In this document: piece after piece, positions 47,090 to 54,341 of the stretch | How positions within the stretch are numbered: position 1 is the stretch's first letter | Layout of the letters: each line of letters opens with the position of its first letter | Source of the DNA: Candidatus Aminicenantota bacterium | GTDB taxonomy: Bacteria > Acidobacteriota > Aminicenantia > JAMOAD01 | Length of the DNA: 64,000 nt | Direction: 5' to 3' | NCBI GenBank assembly: GCA_027061995.1 | Contig: JAMOUT010000057.1 | Coordinates: forward strand, 62,001-126,000 | Made by a program: the position numbers and the translations under genes | The notes under the pieces: model-generated | What the model was told of the DNA's origin: nothing | What the model saw: only the letters and a program-made list of their open reading frames with translations | The model's database searches: none

Positions 47090-49003
47090 CTATGAAAGAT
47101 TTATACCGCTAAAATTACTTTGCAGACTCTGTAATAATTGCTGCATCTGTGCCATAGCCCTGTTTGCCGCATCAAATTCCTGAAATAATCGTTGTCTCTC
47201 ATCTTCAAGTTGATCTTTAAAAGATTCTATCTTCTCATTTATAGTTTCAATGTTTTTATCAAGATTATTTAACTCTTTTACCAATTGACCTTCATTATTG
47301 ATGTCAGTGCTCATTAATGATTCAAGTTTGTTATTTAAATTGGAAACAACACCATAACTCAATTGAACATTACCAAATGAACCGGAGGAACTCATTGTTC
47401 CGTATATTTTAAGACCTTTTACAGGACCTTCTGTCCCGGTTAGAGTTCTTCCTTCTCCGGTAGCTGCGTATCCTCCGATTGTGCCTGCTATATCTGTTCC
47501 CGTATCTGTCAATGCTGTTGTTCCTACTCCAGTGCCATTTGCGGTGGCTGCAATATCGGATACAACGGATAATGTTTCTGATGATCCGTAATTATCTGTT
47601 TCAAAAACAAGATAGTTTCCGTTGCTTGTCGCTGTAATCGGGATATTATTATCATCCATTTCAGTATTTATTTTATCCATGATATCGGTTAGAGTGTCAT
47701 TTTCGGAAAGATTAACAGTGTAATTTTTTGATTTATATGTTATGGTAAGTGTCTCATCCTGAGCAATACCTCCCGAAGGAACCTCTTCACTTCCTTGAAC
47801 TTTGGCGATTTCAGCCGCTTGAGTTATATTCACAGAATAAGTTCCCGCTTGAGTATCTTCTGTCCTTAAAAGGTATGTAACATTATCATTGGTGGTAGAG
47901 CCTATTTCCTCAAACACTTTTTTTACACCTTGGTAATCATTTTGCAAGGCTGTTTCAAGTTTGTCGGTATCAAGATATATGGTTCCGTCATTGTTCATTT
48001 TGATTCCGATATCGATTAATGATTTATAGGTATCAGAGCTATTACTCCCTTCAATTTGTGATGTTATCATGGATTGGATGGAAGATTGAACCGAAAGAGC
48101 GGCTGAATTACCTGACAAAATTCCCGCTTTGCCCGCTGCTGAATTATATGTGAATTGTTTATTAAGATAACCGATGATATCATTATATTTGGAGATAAAA
48201 TCATTTAATTTTGATTCGACATTGGAAAAATCGTTAGAAATCTTGAGAGTGACGGTTTTACTTGCATCAGCCTCTTTTAAATTAAGGGTAACTCCTTCAA
48301 TTACATCTGAGATTGTATTTGATGATCTTGTTATTGCATCACCCGCATCCGTTGTATTAACATTTATAAGAGCATCTTGGGCGGAAATCTTTTCAGTCAT
48401 ATTTGTTCCTACGCTTGAATCGGATATTGTAAAAGCATAATCACTACCTGTTTCGGTTGAAGTGATTTGTAATTTATAATCCGAACCATCATAGATGATA
48501 GTTGCTCTGACATCAAGCTCATCAAGATTATTAATCGCATCCCTTAAACCCGTTAAAGAGCGGGTATCACCCGTTATATCAATATTTTTGGTTTTTCCGT
48601 TTTGTGTTATTGAGAAAGTTGTTCCATCAGTCAGAACATTATCACTCGGTGATGAAAAACCATCCGAGGAATCGGATTCCACGGTGGCAAGTTGACGAAC
48701 GATTATATAATAATCTCCGTTTTGAGCGCCGCTTTGGGTTGTCGCGGTTAATATATCTTCATTTGATACGGAGGCTGAGCCTGTTGAGATAGAATCAAAA
48801 TTTGCCAAATTTTCCGAAACAGATTGAAGTGATGATACTTTGGTGTTTAGTGTTTGAAGAGCTTTTTTCTCGGCTTCATAATTATATATCTCATTTTGAT
48901 AGGTGTTTAAAGGATAGCTTTTAGCATAAATTATTTTATTAACAAGATCATTTACATCAAGCGGTCCTGCCGCAAACATGCCGCTATAAATAGAGCTATC
49001 CAT
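47090..49003 (-). CDS. fliD: Flagellar filament cap protein FliD
   Basis: Pentameric cap that folds flagellin at the filament tip. The 637-residue protein has the FliD N-domain (G-L-D-V-N-type start A-A-G-P-L-D-V-N-D-L-V-N-K-I and a coiled-coil region), a variable middle rich in Thr, Ser and Asp, and a C-domain near 330-400 plus a terminal helix (I-E-S-F-K-D-Q-L-E-D-E-R-Q-R-L). It lies between flaG (12 bases) and fliS (9 bases). Confidence 0.93.
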   Translation of the reverse strand: MDSSIYSGMFAAGPLDVNDLVNKIIYAKSYPLNTYQNEIYNYEAEKKALQTLNTKVSSLQSVSENLANFDSISTGSASVSNEDILTATTQSGAQNGDYYIIVRQLATVESDSSDGFSSPSDNVLTDGTTFSITQNGKTKNIDITGDTRSLTGLRDAINNLDELDVRATIIYDGSDYKLQITSTETGSDYAFTISDSSVGTNMTEKISAQDALINVNTTDAGDAITRSSNTISDVIEGVTLNLKEADASKTVTLKISNDFSNVESKLNDFISKYNDIIGYLNKQFTYNSAAGKAGILSGNSAALSVQSSIQSMITSQIEGSNSSDTYKSLIDIGIKMNNDGTIYLDTDKLETALQNDYQGVKKVFEEIGSTTNDNVTYLLRTEDTQAGTYSVNITQAAEIAKVQGSEEVPSGGIAQDETLTITYKSKNYTVNLSENDTLTDIMDKINTEMDDNNIPITATSNGNYLVFETDNYGSSETLSVVSDIAATANGTGVGTTALTDTGTDIAGTIGGYAATGEGRTLTGTEGPVKGLKIYGTMSSSGSFGNVQLSYGVVSNLNNKLESLMSTDINNEGQLVKELNNLDKNIETINEKIESFKDQLEDERQRLFQEFDAANRAMAQMQQLLQSLQSNFSGINLS

Positions 49004-49015
49004 TATTACCTCCTT

Positions 49016-49531
49016 TTATATGTTTTCATTAATGAAAACACCTTTTAAATTATCTCCTTTGGACATATATTCTCTGTTATTATTAAGTTTATCATTTTTC
49101 TGATTGATTTTGTAGAGCTCCACTATAAATTTATAAAACTCTTCGGGTGGTATCTGTCTGATAACCTTTTTTGTCTTTTTATCAAGAATCTTAATGAGAT
49201 TTCTTTTTGTAATTTTGTCCTTTTCAAATTTTAGTTCGGTATTTTCAAGGTTATTAAGTTTTGCATTTAATTTTTCCAGATTTTCATTAAGAGGTTTGTT
49301 TTTGTCAAACGGTGTTTTTTCTTTATTGTTTAATTGAATCGGATTATCGGTGGACTTTATTTTGTCATTATCATTTTTGAAGATTTCGACCACATCGGAA
49401 TTATCCGAAGAATTGCGATCTCTGTATATTTTAGAAGAAGAATCGGAAGTATCGGGAGGGGAGATTTGTTCCCCTCCCTTATTAAGTACAGATAGTTCTT
49501 TATATTCTATATTTCCGGTTGTAACAAGCAT
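49016..49531 (-). CDS. flaG: FlaG-family filament-associated protein
   Basis: 171 residues. The C-terminal half has the FlaG core: L-E-N-T-E-L-K-F-E-K-D, then K-I-L-D-K-K-T-K-K-V-I-R-Q-I-P-P-E-E-F. The N-terminal half is low-complexity and charged. FlaG affects filament length in several species. It lies between fliC and fliD, its usual place. Its Shine-Dalgarno is inside the hairpin at 49539-49559. Confidence 0.88.
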   Translation of the reverse strand: MLVTTGNIEYKELSVLNKGGEQISPPDTSDSSSKIYRDRNSSDNSDVVEIFKNDNDKIKSTDNPIQLNNKEKTPFDKNKPLNENLEKLNAKLNNLENTELKFEKDKITKRNLIKILDKKTKKVIRQIPPEEFYKFIVELYKINQKNDKLNNNREYMSKGDNLKGVFINENI

Positions 49532-49538
49532 TTTTCAC

Positions 49539-49559
49539 CTCTCTTAAAAATAAAGAGAG
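49539..49559 (-). promoter_or_regulatory. Hairpin covering the flaG ribosome binding site
   Basis: Seven-base arms CTCTCTT and AAGAGAG (plus strand) with a seven-base loop. Read on the minus strand, the downstream arm contains the AGAG of the flaG Shine-Dalgarno AGAGGTG. It may dampen flaG-fliD translation or act as a partial terminator after fliC, giving more flagellin than cap protein. Confidence 0.45.
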
Positions 49560-49576
49560 TCAGTGTTCGTTAAATA

Positions 49577-50410
49577 TTACCTGAACAACCCTAATACCAT
49601 CTGTGAAGAAGCGTTTGCCTGTCCGAGTGATGCCATACCACTTTGTAGCAATATCTGGAATTTGGTTAAGTTAACCATCTCCTGAGCCATATTAGCATCT
49701 CTGATAATTGACTCAGCACCTTTCAGGTTGATTGCCTGTGTGTTGATAATAGCGATTGAGTTCTGTAATCTGTTTGATTGTGCTCCGAGGACACCTCTCC
49801 ATCTTGAGATAGAAGTTATGGCATTTCTTATCTCTGTTAAAGCTGATTGTGCTCCTGATGCAGTGCTCAAACTGCTTGTCAAACCAAGAGAACTTGTTGT
49901 CGCAGCTCCACCGATTGACAAAGTGATTGTGCTTTGAACATGTGTGTCTCCGACAAAGATTGTTTTTTGAACCGCACCTGAAGAACTGAAAAGATGTTCT
50001 CCCTTAAAGTTAACGGAACTGAAAACTCTGTCGATTTCAGCTTTAATTTGGCTATACTCGGTGTCGATTGTTTGTCTTTCGGTAGCACCGACTGTTCCTG
50101 ATGCTGATTCTTCGGCAAGTGTTACGGCTCTGTTTAAAAGATCGGTAACTTTTGCTAAAGCTCCATCAGCAATCTGGATGATACCGGATGCATCATTTGC
50201 ATTCCTGTAAGCTTGGTTCAGAGCATAGACATCAGCTTTTAAAAGGTTAGCAATAGCAAGACCTGCCGCATCATCTCCGGCATCAACAATACGATAACCG
50301 GATGAAATTCTTGCGATAGTCTTGTTCAAACCGATGTTTGAAGAATAAAGATTTTGCTGTGCATACAGCGATGAAACATTAGTGATAACACTAAAAGATT
50401 GTGCTCCCAT
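49577..50410 (-). CDS. fliC: Flagellin FliC
   Basis: Filament subunit, 277 residues. It has both conserved ends: A-R-I-S-S-G-Y-R-I near 40 with D-D-A-A-G-L-A-I-A-N, and the C-terminal R-D-A-N-M-A-Q-E-M-V-N-L-T-K-F-Q-I-L-L-Q-S. The middle is a short Ser/Thr-rich linker (about 150-200), so there is only a minimal D1/D0 filament without large D2/D3 domains; Ser/Thr are possible Maf glycosylation sites. The start is at 50410, right after GGAGGAGG; the frame extends 11 codons higher into the leader. Confidence 0.97.
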   Translation of the reverse strand: MGAQSFSVITNVSSLYAQQNLYSSNIGLNKTIARISSGYRIVDAGDDAAGLAIANLLKADVYALNQAYRNANDASGIIQIADGALAKVTDLLNRAVTLAEESASGTVGATERQTIDTEYSQIKAEIDRVFSSVNFKGEHLFSSSGAVQKTIFVGDTHVQSTITLSIGGAATTSSLGLTSSLSTASGAQSALTEIRNAITSISRWRGVLGAQSNRLQNSIAIINTQAINLKGAESIIRDANMAQEMVNLTKFQILLQSGMASLGQANASSQMVLGLFR

Positions 50411-50437
50411 AAAGCACCTCCTCCATAAGGTTTTTTC

Positions 50438-50451
50438 GGGCATCCATGCCC
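50438..50451 (-). promoter_or_regulatory. Candidate CsrA-binding hairpin in the fliC leader
   Basis: The minus-strand RNA reads GGGC-AUGGAU-GCCC: a GC stem with GGA in the loop, close to the CsrA consensus ACARGGAUGU. Eleven to thirteen bases downstream the ribosome binding site GGAGGAGG (50424-50417) offers further GGA motifs. This two-site layout is like the B. subtilis hag leader, where CsrA blocks translation until FliW removes it. Confidence 0.7.
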
Positions 50452-50460
50452 TGATTAAAT

Positions 50461-50487
50461 TTCAATTATTAAATCGTAATAATTGAA
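50461..50487. repeat. Perfect 27-bp inverted repeat over the fliC -10 region
   Basis: Eleven-base arms (TTCAATTATTA at 50461-50471 and its complement at 50477-50487) with a five-base centre that contains the CGAT of the -10 box. It could be an operator, or a hairpin near the 5' end of the mRNA. Confidence 0.85.
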
Positions 50488-50497
50488 AAAAACTTTA
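50471..50497 (-). promoter_or_regulatory. Sigma-28 (FliA) promoter of fliC
   Basis: TAAAGTTT (50497-50490), exactly 11 bases, then TACGATTT (50478-50471). The -35 is a perfect match to the sigma-28 consensus and the -10 keeps the CGAT core of GCCGATAA. The presence of FlgM in the window supports FliA control. Confidence 0.75.
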
Positions 50498-50511
50498 GGG
50501 TATTTTTTATT

Positions 50512-51432
50512 TTATTTTTTATTTTCAAGATATGAGATTAAACTCATTGCAGCGGTTACACCGCTTCCGGCCGCAATGACAACTTGTGAGTATTCGTTTT
50601 TGACGGAATCTCCGGCTGCATAAACTCCTTCGACACTCGTTTTCTTTGTATAATCGGTAATTATATACCCTCTTTCATCAAGTTCTATAAAACCTTTGAG
50701 AAAATTGGTATTAGGCGCATTTCCCACGAAAAGAAAAACTCCGTCAACTTTTATAAATTTTTCTTCTCCGGATTCTCTGTTTTTTATTCTGATTCCCTCT
50801 ATTTTATTATCTCCGACAATTTCCATAAGTTGGGTGTTTAAGAAAAATTCAACATTATCTTTTTCTTTTATCCTTTCCTGCAATATTTTCTCGGCATTGA
50901 TTTTGGGCAAGAATTCAATATATTTTATACTTCTGACAAAATTAAGGGCGAAAAGACCCTCCTGTATTCCTGAATTTCCGGCTCCGATTATTGCAATATC
51001 CTTATCTTTAAAAAAAGGTGCATCACAAGTTGCACAAAAAGCAACACCTTTACCAATAAACTTTTCCTCTCCCGGAACTCCGGTTCTTTTAGCGGAAGAA
51101 CCGACCGCAATTATTATTCCCCTCGCTTCATATTCATCCCAATCGGTTTTAATGAGAAATCCGTCATCTTTTTTTATAATCTCTTTAACTTCGTCAAACT
51201 CAAATTTGACACCGAAATTTTCAGCTTGTTTTTGCATATCATTAAGGAGATCGGTAGGATTAAGAGGTTTAGTGAAACCCGGATAATTTTCAATCACATC
51301 ACTTAATACTATTTGACCGCCGACAGCTGTTTTTTCTATAACAAGAGTTTTTAACAAACCTCTTGCGGTATAAATGGAAGCCGCGACACCAGCCGGGCCT
51401 CCACCTATTATAATTACATCATATTTTTCCAT
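50512..51432 (-). CDS. trxB: Thioredoxin reductase-like flavoprotein
   Basis: A 306-residue FAD/NAD(P)H disulfide reductase. FAD motif I-I-I-G-G-G-P-A-G-V-A-A near residue 7, redox pair C-A-T-C-D (Cys133, Cys136), second dinucleotide motif I-G-A-G-N-S-G near 152, and the closing Y-A-A-G-D-S near 272. It follows the protein disulfide oxidoreductase gene after 23 bases; this pairing is common in thermophiles, where the reductase reduces PDO. The partner here is probably PDO at 51456, not the distant thioredoxin. Its stop lies near the fliC promoter. Confidence 0.93.
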   Translation of the reverse strand: MEKYDVIIIGGGPAGVAASIYTARGLLKTLVIEKTAVGGQIVLSDVIENYPGFTKPLNPTDLLNDMQKQAENFGVKFEFDEVKEIIKKDDGFLIKTDWDEYEARGIIIAVGSSAKRTGVPGEEKFIGKGVAFCATCDAPFFKDKDIAIIGAGNSGIQEGLFALNFVRSIKYIEFLPKINAEKILQERIKEKDNVEFFLNTQLMEIVGDNKIEGIRIKNRESGEEKFIKVDGVFLFVGNAPNTNFLKGFIELDERGYIITDYTKKTSVEGVYAAGDSVKNEYSQVVIAAGSGVTAAMSLISYLENKK

Positions 51433-51455
51433 TTCTCACCTCTTGAAAACTCGAA

Positions 51456-52106
51456 TTATTTAACAGCTTCAAGAACATGTTTTACATATACTTTTTCAGG
51501 GACAGCACCTTCAAATTCTACACTGTCATTTACGATGCTCTTGGGAACTCCGTAAACATTATACTTTTGAGCTAACTCCTGATATTCCATAGATTCATAC
51601 ATTTTACCCGTAATATTTTTGTTAATAAACGCCAATTGATGTGCCAAAAATACGGCTTTGGGGCAGTATGGGCAGGTAGGGGTAACAAAAACCTTAATAT
51701 CTACGGGTTTTTCAATTTTTTTAATCTCTTCCACCGCTTTGTCGGAGAGTTGATGTTTTCCTGTTGAAATCATTATGATATCCTCTATGAAAGTGGAAAA
51801 TTCATAACCTGAGGGGATGCCGTAAAATCTGATTCCGGTATCACTACCATCCTCTTTAAGCATCGCTATTGCAGGAGAATCCTCTATCCCGTATTTTGCA
51901 GCTTCATCTTTACTATTGTGAAAATTGAATTCCGTTACCTCGATTTTGTCATCTAACTCTTTAACTTCGTCAAGAAGCATTTTAATCTCTTTGCAATATT
52001 GGCAATTCAATTCATTTGAGAAAAAAACTATCTTAACCTTTTTGTCTAATTCTTTTGAAAATTTCTCCTTTAAAAATTGTTTGTCTTTGTCTTCTAAAAG
52101 TCCCAT
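51456..52106 (-). CDS. Protein disulfide oxidoreductase with two thioredoxin folds
   Basis: 216 residues forming two fused thioredoxin-like units, each with its own active site: C-Q-Y-C (Cys35, Cys38) and C-P-Y-C (Cys145, Cys148), with cis-proline loops S-P-A-I near 77 and V-P-K-S near 190. This is the PDO/glutaredoxin-like family that forms, breaks or shuffles disulfides in the cytoplasm. It sits between an OsmC protein (1 base) and trxB in a redox operon. Confidence 0.9.
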   Translation of the reverse strand: MGLLEDKDKQFLKEKFSKELDKKVKIVFFSNELNCQYCKEIKMLLDEVKELDDKIEVTEFNFHNSKDEAAKYGIEDSPAIAMLKEDGSDTGIRFYGIPSGYEFSTFIEDIIMISTGKHQLSDKAVEEIKKIEKPVDIKVFVTPTCPYCPKAVFLAHQLAFINKNITGKMYESMEYQELAQKYNVYGVPKSIVNDSVEFEGAVPEKVYVKHVLEAVK

Positions 52107-52107
52107 T

Positions 52108-52542
52108 TTATTCCTCCTTTAATTTTTTATTTTCGATTTTATATTCATAGGATACTTCTGCGGTTTTACTTAACATTGCAGATATTGAGCAATATTTATC
52201 ATGTGATAATTTGATTGCTTTCGCAAATAATTTTTCATCAATATTATCACCTGTGATTTTAAACAATAATCTGATTTTCGTATATACTTTCGGATGCTTT
52301 GGTGCTCTCTCGTATTCAAGAATCGAAATTTCAAAATCATCCCATTCGACCTCCATCTTTCTCAGTATGGCAACAACATCCATTCCCGTGCAACCGAGAA
52401 GACTTATAAGGCATAATTCCATAGGTCTTGTTGCTGTATCTTCACCTCCTACTTCCGGTCCTGCATCCATAACAACACTATGACCGGAATCACCGTTACC
52501 AACGAATTTCATCCCGTCAACCCATTTAATCTTTACACTCAT
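52108..52542 (-). CDS. OsmC/Ohr-family protein
   Basis: About 144 residues from ATG 52542. OsmC-family features are the R-P-M-E-L-C-L-I-S-L-L-G-C-T-G-M-D region with two cysteines (peroxidatic candidates) and the A-I-K-L-S-H-D-K-Y-C-S-I-S-A-M-L segment near the C-terminus. Family members reduce organic hydroperoxides. The start is set by GGAGGTAAG; the open frame begins four codons higher but would put the Shine-Dalgarno inside the gene. It overlaps the rrf2 stop by 17 bases. Confidence 0.85.
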   Translation of the reverse strand: MSVKIKWVDGMKFVGNGDSGHSVVMDAGPEVGGEDTATRPMELCLISLLGCTGMDVVAILRKMEVEWDDFEISILEYERAPKHPKVYTKIRLLFKITGDNIDEKLFAKAIKLSHDKYCSISAMLSKTAEVSYEYKIENKKLKEE

Positions 52543-52942
52543 TCTTACCTCCAATTAAAAGTTTTTCCAGTGTTATCGAACTCAAATATTTGTTTATCAT
52601 ATTATTAAGATTATCCCATACGGGGTATATATAACAATTTTTTTTATAGATACAATCTTTTTTTAAATCCTCACAATGTATAACATCTATCCTTTTTTCA
52701 AGGCATACGATTATATCCTTAAGAGTCAGTTCATCTGTTTTTTTTGTAAGGGAATATCCCCCTTTAGGGCCCCTTTTACCTTTAACGATGCCACATGTTT
52801 CAAGATCGGAAAATATCCTTTCGAGATATTTTCTGGAAATAAGATATTTTTCCGATAACTCTCTTATCGAAACTGTTTTATCTTTCTCTTTAAACTCTCC
52901 GAGAGCTAATAATGCATATTTTGTTTTACTTGTTATTCTCAT
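52526..52942 (-). CDS. Rrf2-family transcriptional regulator with three cysteines
   Basis: A 138-residue winged-helix regulator: K-T-K-Y-A-L-L-A-L near residue 6, S-I-R-E-L-S-E-K-Y near 25, recognition helix L-E-R-I-F-S-D-L near 40, G-P-K-G-G-Y-S-L near 58. Cys90, Cys97 and Cys103 (C-x6-C-x5-C) resemble the [2Fe-2S] ligand set of IscR or NsrR. It leads the osmC-PDO-trxB operon and has a palindrome in its own promoter, so an Fe-S or redox-sensing autorepressor is likely. Confidence 0.9.
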   Translation of the reverse strand: MRITSKTKYALLALGEFKEKDKTVSIRELSEKYLISRKYLERIFSDLETCGIVKGKRGPKGGYSLTKKTDELTLKDIIVCLEKRIDVIHCEDLKKDCIYKKNCYIYPVWDNLNNMINKYLSSITLEKLLIGGKNECKD

Positions 52943-52950
52943 CTTAAAAT

Positions 52951-52967
52951 CCTACTTTAATAGTAGG
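52951..52967. promoter_or_regulatory. Rrf2-type operator palindrome
   Basis: Perfect six-base arms CCTACT and AGTAGG with a five-base centre, lying between the -10 box and the rrf2 start. It resembles IscR/Rrf2-type palindromic boxes. Probable autoregulatory site. Confidence 0.7.
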
Positions 52968-52968
52968 T

Positions 52969-52996
52969 ATTATAGCACAAAAAAATAAAATATCAA
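52969..52996 (-). promoter_or_regulatory. Promoter of the rrf2-osmC-PDO-trxB operon
   Basis: TTGATA (52996-52991), 16 bases, perfect TATAAT (52974-52969) on the minus strand. The operator begins 1 base downstream of the -10. Confidence 0.7.
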
Positions 52997-53027
52997 AATT
53001 TTTCGGATAAGGAATTCATGGAAAATA

Positions 53028-54341
53028 TTATAAGAAATTTTTCATCCAAAAATCAAATTGTTCGGCCGCCTTTTGGGAAAGATATCTCCTTCTGTCTCTT
53101 TTATCCTTTATTTTAATTCCGGGGGGTTCAAGCAAACCGAAAACAAATTTTGTGGGTTGAAAATTTTTATAATTAGCATTTTCAAGATAATATCCCAAAG
53201 CTCCGAGAGCTGTTGAGCGGGGAGGAGCAACAAGTTTTTCATTGTTAAGATGTTTTGCCATCATTATTCCAGCATAAAGACCTGAAGCAATAGCTTCAAC
53301 ATAACCTTCAAGACCTGAGAGTTGTCCCACTATAAATATATCTTTTATATCTTTTGATTGAAAAAAGCGGTTTAAAATCAAGGGAGCATTTATATATGAA
53401 TTTCTATGCATAACCCCGTATCTGACAAATTCAGCTTTCTCAAGCCCGGGAATAAGTCTGAACACCCTCTTTTGTTCACTCCATGTTAAACGGGTTTGAA
53501 AACCCACCAATTGATAGTGTTCCGCCGCCAAATTATCCTGTCGCAGTTGAACGACCGCATGAGGCATTTTACCTGTCCTGGGGTCGGTAAGCCCTATCGG
53601 TTTTAATGGTCCGAAAGCAAGTGTTCTTTCCCCCCTTGCGGCAAGTTCTTCTATCGGTAAACAAGCTTCGAAAAAAAGATGTTTTTCAAACTCTTTTAAA
53701 GGAACTTTTTCAGCATTTAAAAGTTCGGTGTAAAATCTTTTATATTCCTCTTCAGTAAAAGGGGCATTAAGATAATCTTCTCCCCCTCTGTCATATCTTG
53801 AGGCGGGAAAAACTATCTCTCTGTTTATGGAGGATACTTCAACAATAGGGGAGGTTGCATCATAAAAAAACAGATTCTCTCTTCCGGTAAATTTCATTAA
53901 ACTAAAAGATAATTCTTTTGATGTCAAAGGACCGGTAGCTATAATTACAGGGGAATCAAAAGGGATCTTGGTTATCTCTTTTCGGGTAATAGTTAAATTT
54001 TCAAATTTTTCAAGCTCTTCGGTTATTCTTTTTGAGAAAAGTTCTCTATCAACCGCAAGAGCGTGACCTGCCGGGATGCTTGATTTTTCTCCGATTTTTA
54101 ATAAAAGGGAATCCAAGAGTTTGAGCTCTCTTTTTAAGACTCCTCCCGAAGTATTCGGGTCACTTGAACCGAATGAATTGGAGCATACTATTTCAGCGAG
54201 ATAATCGGTTTTATGAGCCGGAGTCATGACCTCGGGGCGCATTTCGTATAAAACAACTTTAAATCCTCTTTTAAGAAGTTGGTAAGCGGCCTCGGAACCG
54301 GCTAATCCCCCTCCTATTATTGTAACAGTATTATTTTTCAT
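53028..54341 (-). CDS. trmFO: TrmFO, folate-dependent tRNA (uracil-54-C5) methyltransferase
   Basis: Makes ribothymidine-54 in tRNA using methylene-tetrahydrofolate and FADH2. From M-K-N-N-T-V-T-I, the FAD motif I-I-G-G-G-L-A-G-S-E-A-A and Y-E-M-R-P lie at the start. C-S-N-S-F and V-D-R-E-L-F-S follow, and G-Y-V-E-A-I-A-S-G-L-Y-A-G near 350 is family-typical. I start at 54341, which overlaps the topA stop by 11 bases; an open frame reaches 54434 but lies inside topA. About 437 residues, as usual. topA-trmFO is a common pair. Confidence 0.96.
   Translation of the reverse strand: MKNNTVTIIGGGLAGSEAAYQLLKRGFKVVLYEMRPEVMTPAHKTDYLAEIVCSNSFGSSDPNTSGGVLKRELKLLDSLLLKIGEKSSIPAGHALAVDRELFSKRITEELEKFENLTITRKEITKIPFDSPVIIATGPLTSKELSFSLMKFTGRENLFFYDATSPIVEVSSINREIVFPASRYDRGGEDYLNAPFTEEEYKRFYTELLNAEKVPLKEFEKHLFFEACLPIEELAARGERTLAFGPLKPIGLTDPRTGKMPHAVVQLRQDNLAAEHYQLVGFQTRLTWSEQKRVFRLIPGLEKAEFVRYGVMHRNSYINAPLILNRFFQSKDIKDIFIVGQLSGLEGYVEAIASGLYAGIMMAKHLNNEKLVAPPRSTALGALGYYLENANYKNFQPTKFVFGLLEPPGIKIKDKRDRRRYLSQKAAEQFDFWMKNFL

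Noticed and set aside
50696-51286. A 196-codon plus-strand open frame antisense to trxB
   Set aside because: Shadow ORF: trxB has full catalytic and cofactor motifs, and no promoter or ribosome site serves the antisense frame.
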